DNA from: JALSKU01 sp964556545
GTDB taxonomy: Bacteria; Campylobacterota; Campylobacteria; Campylobacterales; JALSKU01
Length of the DNA: 43,201 bases
Direction: 5' to 3'
Assembly (NCBI GenBank): GCA_964556545.1
Contig: CAZKWE010000085.1
Span: 1-43,201, forward strand
The notes beneath the pieces are model-generated. The model searched no databases. It saw only the letters and a list, made by a program, of their open reading frames with translations, and was not told the DNA's origin. How positions within the stretch are numbered: the first letter of the stretch is position 1; every line of letters begins with the position of its first letter. Below, in pieces: positions 30,687 to 37,493 of the stretch. The translations under genes and the position numbers were made by a program.

Positions 30687-31649
30687 ATGAAATTAAACAG
30701 GATTCTTGAACAAATAGGATTGGAAAAAGTTAAAAATGATATAAATATTGTATCCATAAATGATTTAGAACATGCAAAAGAGCATGAGATAAGTTTTATA
30801 AGTAGCGAAAAATATATCAATGATTTGAAAAAAACAAAAGCCGGTGCCGTTTTTATAAAAAAAGAATTTGAAAAATTTATTCCGAAAAATTCTGTGGGGA
30901 TTATTTGTGATGATCCTTATCTTTATATGGCTTATGCAAGCAAATATTTCAAAAAAAGCTTGATAAACAAAAATTATATTAAACCGATTATAGAAAAAAA
31001 TGTACTTATATCAGAAAATGTATCAATCGGCTCAAACTGCACAATAGACACTAACACTATCATTTTACCAGGAACAGTTATAGGAGAAAATGTTAAAATA
31101 GGTAAAAATTGTGTAATATTTCCAAATGTTACCATATACAACGATACTAAAATAGGTGAAAACTGTCGTATACATGCCGGCTCTGTTATAGGAAGTGACG
31201 GCTTTGGGTATGCACATACCAAAGACGGCAGGCATATCAAAATATATCATAACGGTAAAGTTATTATAAAAGATAATGTTGAAATCGGAGCAAATTGCAC
31301 AATAGACAGAGCTGTTTTCGGTTCAACAGTCATAGAAGAAGGAACAAAGATAGACAATCTTGTCCAAATAGGGCATAATTGTCAAATTGGGGAAAATTCA
31401 ATCCTTGTTTCACAAGTCGGACTTTCTGGCTCAACGGAACTTGGAAGAAATGTAGTAATGGGAGGTCAAAGTGCAACTGCAGGACATTTAAAAATTGGTG
31501 ATTTTGCTACCATTGCTGCAAGAGGTGGCGTATCTAAGAGTATAGAGGGAGGCAGAGTGTATGGAGGATTTCCTTTGACACTCCAAAAAGATTGGCTAAA
31601 AATTCAAGCCAAAATATTTAAACTAATTAAAAAACAGGAGAAAAAATGA
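30687..31649 (+). CDS. lpxD: UDP-3-O-acylglucosamine N-acyltransferase
   Basis: Third step of lipid A synthesis: adds an R-3-hydroxyacyl chain from ACP. 320 residues. An N-terminal uridine-binding domain (about 1-95) is followed by a left-handed beta helix with many hexapeptide repeats (IGENVKIGKNC, IGENCRIHAGSVIGSDGFGY and others). The catalytic His lies in VQIGHNCQIGENS, and a C-terminal helix closes the trimer. The Shine-Dalgarno (AGGAA) is about 14 nt before the ATG, rather far. The small gene after it overlaps by 4 nt. Confidence 0.96.
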   Translation: MKLNRILEQIGLEKVKNDINIVSINDLEHAKEHEISFISSEKYINDLKKTKAGAVFIKKEFEKFIPKNSVGIICDDPYLYMAYASKYFKKSLINKNYIKPIIEKNVLISENVSIGSNCTIDTNTIILPGTVIGENVKIGKNCVIFPNVTIYNDTKIGENCRIHAGSVIGSDGFGYAHTKDGRHIKIYHNGKVIIKDNVEIGANCTIDRAVFGSTVIEEGTKIDNLVQIGHNCQIGENSILVSQVGLSGSTELGRNVVMGGQSATAGHLKIGDFATIAARGGVSKSIEGGRVYGGFPLTLQKDWLKIQAKIFKLIKKQEKK

Positions 31650-31879
31650 GTGGAGAACACAAAATAATAAAAACATTTACATTGGCCGGTACGAAAAAAG
31701 GTGTAATTTCAATTGCACATATAAATGAACCTTATGGAAAAGAATCACATCCGGTAGTCAGCATAGGCATATCTCTAAAGGGCGATATAGATGAACCTGA
31801 CTGGAAAGCACACATTCCGTATGAAAACTTAGATGAACTCATACAAGCACTTCAAGAAGCAAAAGAAAGTCATAAATAA
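31646..31879 (+). CDS. Small conserved protein coupled to lpxD
   Basis: A 77-residue soluble protein that I do not recognise. It looks like a compact alpha/beta domain: two or three strands (ISIAHINEP, HPVVSIGISLKG), a conserved-looking DIDEPDWKAHIPYENLDELI segment and a final amphipathic helix. The ATG overlaps the lpxD stop (ATGA) with AGGAG upstream, so it is clearly expressed with lpxD. A link to lipid A synthesis is only suggested by position. Its stop codon forms the loop of a 16-bp terminator hairpin. Confidence 0.75.
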   Translation: MSGEHKIIKTFTLAGTKKGVISIAHINEPYGKESHPVVSIGISLKGDIDEPDWKAHIPYENLDELIQALQEAKESHK

Positions 31880-31897
31880 TTTATGACTTTCTTTTTT
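31861..31897. terminator. Strong bidirectional intrinsic terminator with the stop codon in its loop
   Basis: AAAAGAAAGTCATAAA (31861-31876) and TTTATGACTTTCTTTT (31880-31895) form a perfect 16-bp stem. The 3-nt loop is the TAA stop codon of the preceding gene. Six Ts follow on the plus strand; four Ts follow on the minus strand, so it probably stops both the ilv-lpxD transcripts and those coming from 33 kb. Confidence 0.9.
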
Positions 31898-31945
31898 AAA
31901 CACTCAGTAAAAAAATAAAAGTTATAGTTGGATTTTCTTTTTATT

Positions 31946-32479
31946 CTATTTTTTTGGATTATTCTTAGTTAAATACCTGTCATCTACAATGTTTGTCTTC
32001 AAGTTGCTTTTTATAAAATTTAAAAAACTTTTTTCATTTTCCTCATCAAAAGCACTCTTTGGAATAAATATATAATTATCTCTATAATAAAGTAAAAAAC
32101 CTTTATCTTCCAGCAATACTCTTTGTACATCACTCCAAGGTATTAAAATATCATTTACAGTTATTTTTTTATCGTCGAGTTCTATAATAATTTCTTTATT
32201 CTTTAAAGACGATTTTTTAAAAGCATGTAAGATAAACAGTTTTCTCAAAGGCCATCTCAATATATACCAGTATATCAGAAAAATAGTTGATATCAAAAGA
32301 AGTCCAAAAGCTCCTTTTTTAAAATATGCTACCAAGCCAAATTGAGAAAGTGCTATAAAAAACCATCCGACAAATCTTTTGGGAGAATGTCTTAGCATAT
32401 CTTCATACAGACTCTTGCTTCCTTGAAGATATGTTGCTTTATCCCAAGTATAAGTTATCTTAAGCTTTGATATGCTCAT
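31946..32479 (-). CDS. YcxB-like membrane protein
   Basis: A 177-residue protein with an N-terminal strand region, two membrane segments (about 38-55 and 57-75), and a C-terminal beta domain (IPWSDVQRVLLEDKGFLLYYRD then IFIPKSAFD) typical of the YcxB/PH-like C-terminal domain. That domain is often found in small membrane proteins of unknown function. The start is ATG 32479, overlapping the upstream gene by 20 nt, so the two are coupled. Downstream is the bidirectional terminator. Function unknown. Confidence 0.72.
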   Translation of the reverse strand: MSISKLKITYTWDKATYLQGSKSLYEDMLRHSPKRFVGWFFIALSQFGLVAYFKKGAFGLLLISTIFLIYWYILRWPLRKLFILHAFKKSSLKNKEIIIELDDKKITVNDILIPWSDVQRVLLEDKGFLLYYRDNYIFIPKSAFDEENEKSFLNFIKSNLKTNIVDDRYLTKNNPKK

Positions 32480-33071
32480 CTGACTCCAATATCCATAAAT
32501 CTTCTTTCTTAATACACTCTTTCTCTTCCATTTTATCTATCATTTGAAGTGTCTGAACATATAATTCTTCATATTTGGCACTAAATTCTTTGTATTTTCT
32601 TTTTTCTTTTTTAGCATATAACCAGGCAAATACTATAGAAAGCATAAAAAACCCGTATATATACAGTTGCCAAGATTTAAGACTTAGCAATACTATAAAA
32701 TATTGAACTGAAAAAAGTACAAAAAATTCTATGGAAAATATAATAACCAAAACTGAACTGTGTTCAAACTCAAGTGTGTATTTTTCTATCTCTCTTAATG
32801 TATCAAGATTTTTGTTGATAGCTTCAGCCTCTTTTTTGCAATCCTCTTTTAAAGAAGCCGTATCAATATTTTTTAAATGAATATTACTTAAATTATACTC
32901 GATATTTGTTTGCTTATATTCTTCAAAAATTTCCGGATGATCTATAAGGATATGCTCAATTTCTTCAACACTCAATCTCCTTTTACCGGCAATCTTTTGA
33001 ACATCTTGAAGTATTAAATCATACAATCCAACATCTTTTATTTCAAGAGCTACTCTTCTTAAATTTGTCAA
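32460..33071 (-). CDS. Hypothetical two-TM protein with coiled coil, downstream of NO reductase
   Basis: A 203-residue protein that I do not recognise. Residues 1-50 form a small helical domain (VEEIEHILIDHPEIFEEY), followed by a coiled-coil-prone stretch (75-105), two membrane helices (about 107-128 and 135-152) and a charged cytoplasmic tail. The start is TTG 33071 with GGGGAG 5 nt upstream; no ATG fits. It lies 65 nt after the reductase subunit I gene, beyond a hairpin, and could be read from the same FNR-type promoter. A role with the reductase is possible but unsupported. Confidence 0.65.
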   Translation of the reverse strand: MTNLRRVALEIKDVGLYDLILQDVQKIAGKRRLSVEEIEHILIDHPEIFEEYKQTNIEYNLSNIHLKNIDTASLKEDCKKEAEAINKNLDTLREIEKYTLEFEHSSVLVIIFSIEFFVLFSVQYFIVLLSLKSWQLYIYGFFMLSIVFAWLYAKKEKRKYKEFSAKYEELYVQTLQMIDKMEEKECIKKEDLWILESDEHIKA

Positions 33072-33101
33072 AATTACTCCCCGTATATTAATTAGATATC
33101 A

Positions 33102-33127
33102 ATTTGGCAGTCAAAAGACTGCCAAAT
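33102..33127 (-). other. 11-bp hairpin after the NO reductase genes
   Basis: ATTTGGCAGTC (33102-33112) and GACTGCCAAAT (33117-33127) with an AAAA/UUUU loop. On the minus strand it is followed by TTGATATC rather than a U-run, so it is at best a leaky terminator or mRNA 3'-end protector between the reductase genes and the downstream pair. Confidence 0.65.
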
Positions 33128-33136
33128 ATTATGCAA

Positions 33137-34792
33137 TTATGCCTCTTCCGGTTCCAATCCGTAAGAAGCGGTTTTATCTTGTGCCGGTAAAAATATACCA
33201 ATAAGTCCTTTTATACCAACGCTCATCACAATATTATACAAAAATAATGCCCAAGCTATAACTATCATAGAGCCGAAAATGGCACCAAGAGTAAAGAGTG
33301 TATGAAATTCACCATGAACATAAAGATGTCTTCTTAGGGCTCCTTGAAGTCCGGCCATACCAACAAAAGCACCCATTCCGACACCACCTATAAAATACAA
33401 CCAAAAATGTGCATTTGACAATTTTGATGAATACATTTTTGTACCATTTGTTACAAGTGGCCACAATACATAAACGGCACTGTAAAGTGTCATATAAAGA
33501 CCAACTATCAAAGCCATATGAAAGTGTGCAAAAGATATCCATGTTGTATTGTGAAGAATTCTGTTCATTCCCATATCAGCCTGTATAATTGCTGCCGGAA
33601 CAGCCAAGCCAAATCCAATCAAACCACCTAAAAGATACTTAAGTTCCATTGTCATTTTAAGAGGTCTTGCCTTCCATAAAGTTACCAATGTAATAAATAG
33701 TGCCAAGCCTTGAGTAAGAAGCTCGAATGCTGTTACCATTTCTCCGGAAATAAGCTTCATCATTTCAGGTTGCGGTTGATCTGCAAGAAGGTGGTGAGAC
33801 CAAACCATCCAAGAAACGATAAGTTCAAGCATAAGAGCCGCACGCGCTACATTTTCCATAAAAAGTCTTTGTCCGGTAATAATACTGGCTAAAAGATACC
33901 AAGAACCCGCAACATAGATAAGTACCAAACCATCAGCAACCAAATCAAGACCCCACCAAAAATAGTTTTTATAAAGCAGTGCATCAATAGCACTCACATC
34001 AAGAGAATGTCCTGCAGCTGAAAAAACGATATAAATAAGTACTAAAATACCGGCACTTAAAATTACAAGTGCATCAAGAAAAGTATCAACGGTACCTCTA
34101 AATATTGCAACAACGGGAAGTGATAAAGCAGGCTCTTTTGAGTATGGAGGTTTTCCTGTAATTTTGTGCCAAAGATTCAACAATCCGTCTATACCGAAAC
34201 CACTTATAAGAAGTTCTTTTGTAGTTTTATTTTTATGTACACCGACTCTTGCAAATATGGTTGCATATATATTATAAATAAAACACAATGTTCCGATCAT
34301 AATCAGTGCAGCACCTACTATAAAGACAATACCGCCTATTGCTTCAAACTGCTTTAAATCTGCAGGAAGAGGCCAATAGAGTGTATATAAAGGGGCATAA
34401 TGCCAAAGAAAACATGCTATCCATGCAAGTGCTGTTCCTATGGTTATAAGAAGCCATGTTGCATTTGCCAATTTCACGCTATATAATGGTTTTTTAGCCA
34501 AAAATGGCACTAAAAATATAAAAGCGGAAAACACAAGCTGATAAGTTGAACCGAATATTCCAACAATCGGATGTGCAGTCATTATGGCAAAAAAGTGGGG
34601 AGCATGAGAAAACATATCCGGCAAAGGATTGGTCGGCCCCAACTTTACAAGTCTCATTATCAGTCCCTCGATTGCCAAAAGACCAAAAAACAGAAAAGAC
34701 ATTACCACGCCTCTCAGGGCTACTTTTTGTAAAGCATTAAGCTTTGTATGGTCAAAATTTGTTCCATTTATTAAATTGTCAGCAAAACTCAT
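33137..34792 (-). CDS. Heme-copper oxidase superfamily subunit I, probable nitric oxide reductase (gNOR-like)
   Basis: A 551-residue, roughly 13-helix membrane protein descended from B-type (ba3-like) oxidases. Heme ligands are His74 (MTAHP, helix II) and His423/His425 (FAHFHMA, helix X); two CuB-type histidines are present at 333-334 (SHHLLAD). In helix VI, where oxidases have His-Pro-x-x-Tyr, this protein reads FWWGLDLVAD: my alignment puts Asp283 at the CuB His and Asp287 at the cross-linked Tyr. Loss of the Tyr argues against O2 reduction to water; a His-to-Asp change is what I recall for the gNOR group of Campylobacterota. Probable reaction: 2 NO to N2O. Automatic annotation would call it cytochrome c oxidase. 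Confidence 0.8.
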   Translation of the reverse strand: MSFADNLINGTNFDHTKLNALQKVALRGVVMSFLFFGLLAIEGLIMRLVKLGPTNPLPDMFSHAPHFFAIMTAHPIVGIFGSTYQLVFSAFIFLVPFLAKKPLYSVKLANATWLLITIGTALAWIACFLWHYAPLYTLYWPLPADLKQFEAIGGIVFIVGAALIMIGTLCFIYNIYATIFARVGVHKNKTTKELLISGFGIDGLLNLWHKITGKPPYSKEPALSLPVVAIFRGTVDTFLDALVILSAGILVLIYIVFSAAGHSLDVSAIDALLYKNYFWWGLDLVADGLVLIYVAGSWYLLASIITGQRLFMENVARAALMLELIVSWMVWSHHLLADQPQPEMMKLISGEMVTAFELLTQGLALFITLVTLWKARPLKMTMELKYLLGGLIGFGLAVPAAIIQADMGMNRILHNTTWISFAHFHMALIVGLYMTLYSAVYVLWPLVTNGTKMYSSKLSNAHFWLYFIGGVGMGAFVGMAGLQGALRRHLYVHGEFHTLFTLGAIFGSMIVIAWALFLYNIVMSVGIKGLIGIFLPAQDKTASYGLEPEEA

Positions 34793-35388
34793 TAATTGCC
34801 TCCTTTTTTATTTTCACAGCCTACAACTTTTACGGCATTTTTAACAAATAATAAATCATTTCCTTTTTCATCATACTGTGCAGGTCCTGAATACTCTGTT
34901 GAGGTAAGATTAAATGTACCGTCAAAATTAAATGTCCACATCAATTTATTTTCATGACCTGGGTCAACTTGCATTTGGGTAACTATTGTTCCGTCTTGTC
35001 TGAAAAGCCCGAAACCATACATAAGATCTCCGCTTGTAACATCAAAAAGAGTGGGCTTTCCGCAATTAACAACCATTGGTGTTTTCGGAAGTATCCATTT
35101 ATGATCTTTGATTTGTATATGGAAAACCTTGTCGGGTTTTATTTGATCCTTCATCATATCTTCCTGAACCCACGGAATGGTATTGTAAGTAAAGATATGA
35201 TGGCCTACTCCACCAATAACCAAAAATGCTATATAGCCGTAAAAAGGGATTCTGATTATTGATTTGGCTTTCTCTTTTTTTGCTAAATTGTATCCAAACC
35301 AGGCGACTATAGAGATAATCATCAAGGCATAAATACTATAAGCAACACTATGGAATTTCAATAATTCTATTGAATTTTGAAAAGTCAT
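34792..35388 (-). CDS. Heme-copper oxidase subunit II without CuA, NO reductase partner
   Basis: A 198-residue subunit with two membrane helices (about 15-35 and 47-66) and a periplasmic cupredoxin domain. Every CuA ligand is gone by alignment to ba3 subunit II: the His in DVxHxF is Tyr124 (DLMYGF), the two Cys are Ser163 and Ser167 (STEYSGP), and the His and Met are Gln171 and Glu174. It therefore cannot take electrons from cytochrome c through CuA; a quinol donor or another entry route is likely. The stop overlaps subunit I's ATG by one base. ATG 35388 has AAGGAGG upstream. It is first in the operon under the FNR-type box. Confidence 0.82.
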   Translation of the reverse strand: MTFQNSIELLKFHSVAYSIYALMIISIVAWFGYNLAKKEKAKSIIRIPFYGYIAFLVIGGVGHHIFTYNTIPWVQEDMMKDQIKPDKVFHIQIKDHKWILPKTPMVVNCGKPTLFDVTSGDLMYGFGLFRQDGTIVTQMQVDPGHENKLMWTFNFDGTFNLTSTEYSGPAQYDEKGNDLLFVKNAVKVVGCENKKGGN

Positions 35389-35414
35389 GTTTCCTCCTTG
35401 TAAAATTTATGTTT

Positions 35415-35456
35415 ATTATAAGTATTTAAAATACATATTGCATTGATTTAAATCAA
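35415..35456 (-). promoter_or_regulatory. FNR/Crp-type box and promoter of the NO reductase operon
   Basis: Perfect TTGAT-TTAA-ATCAA at 35443-35456, the FNR consensus. The minus-strand -10 TATAAT is at 35420-35415, giving a start near 35408. The box centre is then at -41.5, the exact class II activator position. The 5' UTR would be about 20 nt with AAGGAGG. Regulators of the FNR/NNR/NssR group bind such boxes; the regulator gene is not in the window. Confidence 0.8.
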
Positions 35457-35527
35457 AAAGTAATAATTTTAATTTAATACCTTATTTTAAGCTCTAAAAA
35501 AGTAACTTTTTTACACACTAAAGGAGC

Positions 35528-35556
35528 TTGTTAAATTAAAAACTTTTAGATATAAT
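35528..35556 (+). promoter_or_regulatory. Promoter of the thi operon
   Basis: -35 TTGTTA (35528-35533), a 17-bp spacer and -10 TATAAT (35551-35556). The start near 35563 is just before the riboswitch P1 stem. This is one of the few promoters in the window with a recognisable -35. A short palindrome (AAAAAAG-TAA-CTTTTTT, 35496-35512) separates it from the divergent NO reductase promoter. Confidence 0.75.
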
Positions 35557-35565
35557 TTCATTAAT

Positions 35566-35679
35566 TAAACTGGGAGAGCTGATAAAATCGGCTGAGAGTA
35601 GAGGTGCGGACCTCTTTATCCCTCTAAGTACACAAGTACTTGCAACCTGATCCGGATAATGCCGGCGGAGGGAAGTTTG
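35566..35679 (+). promoter_or_regulatory. TPP riboswitch (THI element)
   Basis: P1 stem AAACT (35567-35571) with AGTTT (35674-35678). Conserved core: GGCTGAGA (CTGAGA at 35592-35597) and ACCTGATCCGGATAATGCC (35645-35663), then GGAGGGAA. A short variable P3a arm (GAGGTGCGGACCTC) lies between. Binds thiamine pyrophosphate and lowers expression of thiDSGHE. The platform between 35680 and 35741 shows no clear terminator and only a weak Shine-Dalgarno for thiD, so control is probably at translation. Confidence 0.96.
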
Positions 35680-35741
35680 TTCTTCACGAAATATCCTTTC
35701 TCTTTCATAATTCCGGAAATTTATATATCAGAGCATAAACA

Positions 35742-36518
35742 ATGAAAAAAAAGATTGCCTTAACAATTGCCGGGCTCGACGGTAGTAGCGGAGCCGGTAT
35801 CTTGGCGGATACAAAAACATTTTTGGCTCACAATCTGTATGCTTTAAATGTTGTTACCTCTATTGCGATACAAAATACAACCGGTGTAAAAGATAAATTT
35901 GATATAGACGAAGATATTTTGGACAAACAGTTAAAAGTATTATTTGAAGATATCAATATCAATGTAATAAAAATAGGCATGATACCAAATAAAAAAAGTA
36001 TAAAAATCATAGCAAAATATATAAAAAATTATAATATCAAAATAGTTTTGGATCCCGTTATAGCTTCATCAAGCGGCTATAAACTGCTAAATGAAAAAGG
36101 AATAAAGACATTAAAAACAAAGCTTATCCCCATTACGGACATAATTACCCCGAATATAAAAGAAGCTGAAATTTTAACAAACTGTAAAATCAACTCTGTA
36201 AAAAAAATGAAAAAAGCTGCCGAAAAACTTTACAGCATGGGAACAAAGGCAGTTTTGCTCAAAGGTGGTCATTTGCCTGGCAAAAAAGCCATAGATATAC
36301 TATATGACGGTAAAAAATTTTACTGTTTTAAAAATAAAAAAATAAAAAGCAATACAAACTTTCACGGAACCGGTTGTGTGTTGGCCTCAAGCATAGCAGC
36401 GAATATAGCCAACGGACTTGATATGAAAATATCCGTCCGAAAAGCAAAAGATTTTGTTACAAAACAAATAAAACACAGTTTTAAAATATCTCCAAAAGGA
36501 GCAAAGTATATAATATGA
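35742..36518 (+). CDS. thiD: Hydroxymethylpyrimidine / phosphomethylpyrimidine kinase
   Basis: Phosphorylates HMP and HMP-P to HMP-PP for thiamine synthesis. The 258-residue ribokinase-fold protein has AGLDGSSGAGILADTKTF at the N-terminus, IKIGMIPN, VLDPVIASSSGYKLL, ITPNIKEAEIL and the ATP/anion-hole motif HGTGCVLASSIAAN with the catalytic-base position (the family has Cys in GTGCT-type loops). It is not fused to ThiE or TenA. It is first in the riboswitch-controlled operon. thiS overlaps its stop by 4 nt. Confidence 0.96.
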   Translation: MKKKIALTIAGLDGSSGAGILADTKTFLAHNLYALNVVTSIAIQNTTGVKDKFDIDEDILDKQLKVLFEDININVIKIGMIPNKKSIKIIAKYIKNYNIKIVLDPVIASSSGYKLLNEKGIKTLKTKLIPITDIITPNIKEAEILTNCKINSVKKMKKAAEKLYSMGTKAVLLKGGHLPGKKAIDILYDGKKFYCFKNKKIKSNTNFHGTGCVLASSIAANIANGLDMKISVRKAKDFVTKQIKHSFKISPKGAKYII

Positions 36519-36718
36519 TAACCATACGGGTAAACGGTAAAAAAGTCATTATAGAGCACAATATAAGCCTTGCACGGTTTTTATCGAAAAAAGAGATAAA
36601 AAAAGAGAGTGTTGTAGTACTTATCAATGAAGAGATTATTAAAAAAAACATATTTGATACAGTATTATTAAAAGATAACGATAAAGTTGAAATTTTAAGA
36701 TTCGTATCGGGAGGATAA
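36515..36718 (+). CDS. thiS: Thiamine biosynthesis sulfur carrier protein
   Basis: Ubiquitin-like sulfur carrier of 67 residues ending in the required Gly-Gly (RFVSGG). Its C-terminus is adenylated by ThiF and converted to a thiocarboxylate that donates sulfur to ThiG. The beta-grasp pattern (ITIRVNGKKVIIEHNISL, KEIKKESVVVLINEEIIKK) is clear. The start is ATG 36515, overlapping the thiD stop. ThiF is not in the window. Confidence 0.95.
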   Translation: MITIRVNGKKVIIEHNISLARFLSKKEIKKESVVVLINEEIIKKNIFDTVLLKDNDKVEILRFVSGG

Positions 36719-36719
36719 A

Positions 36720-37493
36720 ATGCAAAAAGATATACTAAAAATTGCCGATAGAGAGTTTACAAACAGGCTTTTTACGGGAACCGGAAAATTTCCTGATAAA
36801 AATATGATACCGAAAATTCTAAGAGCAAGCGGATCGCAGATGATTACAGTAGCTCTTAGAAGAGTTGATTTTTCTATGCCCGAAGAGAATGTGCTGGAGT
36901 ATATAGATAAAAATGTTATACTCTTGCCGAATACTTCAGGTGCAAGAAATGCAAAAGAAGCAGTTAAAATTGCAAGAATTGCAAAAGAAGCCGGTTGTGG
37001 AAATTTTATAAAGATTGAAGTTATACATGACATGAAGTATTTGCTTCCCGATAACGAAGAGACGGTAAAAGCCACTGAAATTTTATCAAAAGAAGGATTT
37101 GCGGTATTGCCTTATGTTTCACCTGATCTTGTTATAGCTAAAAAACTTGAAGATGCAGGTGCGGCAGCTATTATGCCTCTTGGATCTCCGATAGGATCAA
37201 ATCAGGGATTAAAAACCAAATCTATGATAGAAATTATTATAGAAAATATTTCATTGCCTATCATTGTAGATGCAGGTATCGGAAAGCCATCACAAGCTGC
37301 GGAAGCTATGGAAATGGGAGCAGATGCGGTGCTGGTAAACTCTGCAATAGCAAATGCAAATGACCCTGAAATTATGGCTGAAGCATTTTCATTGGCCGTA
37401 AAAGCCGGCAGAAAAGCATATTTGGCAAAAATGGCTGAAACTTCAAAATATGCCAAAGCATCCTCACCGCTTACCGGATTTTTGCATGAGTGA
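36720..37493 (+). CDS. thiG: Thiazole synthase
   Basis: Builds thiazole phosphate from 1-deoxyxylulose 5-phosphate, dehydroglycine and ThiS-thiocarboxylate. The 257-residue TIM barrel has FTNRLFTGTGKF at the N-terminus, ALRRVDF, LLPNTSGARNAKEAV, the Schiff-base Lys in NFIKIEVIHD, MPLGSPIGSNQG and VDAGIGKPSQAAEAMEMGADAVLVNSAIA. It starts 1 nt after the thiS stop with GGAGG upstream. Its last 8 nt overlap thiH. Confidence 0.97.
   Translation: MQKDILKIADREFTNRLFTGTGKFPDKNMIPKILRASGSQMITVALRRVDFSMPEENVLEYIDKNVILLPNTSGARNAKEAVKIARIAKEAGCGNFIKIEVIHDMKYLLPDNEETVKATEILSKEGFAVLPYVSPDLVIAKKLEDAGAAAIMPLGSPIGSNQGLKTKSMIEIIIENISLPIIVDAGIGKPSQAAEAMEMGADAVLVNSAIANANDPEIMAEAFSLAVKAGRKAYLAKMAETSKYAKASSPLTGFLHE

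Noticed and set aside
33137..34792. Calling this gene a cytochrome c oxidase subunit I (b(o/a)3 type).
   Set aside because: The active-site Tyr and one CuB His are replaced by Asp, and the partner subunit has no CuA ligands, so oxygen reduction with cytochrome c is unlikely.
35496..35512. AAAAAAG-TAA-CTTTTTT as a terminator between the NO reductase and thi promoters.
   Set aside because: It lies upstream of both divergent promoters and so has no transcript to end; the short A/T stem is probably chance or promoter AT content.
37450..37485. Longer ThiH starting inside thiG.
   Set aside because: The extra 12 residues do not resemble ThiH; ATG 37486 in the usual stop-start overlap fits the family.
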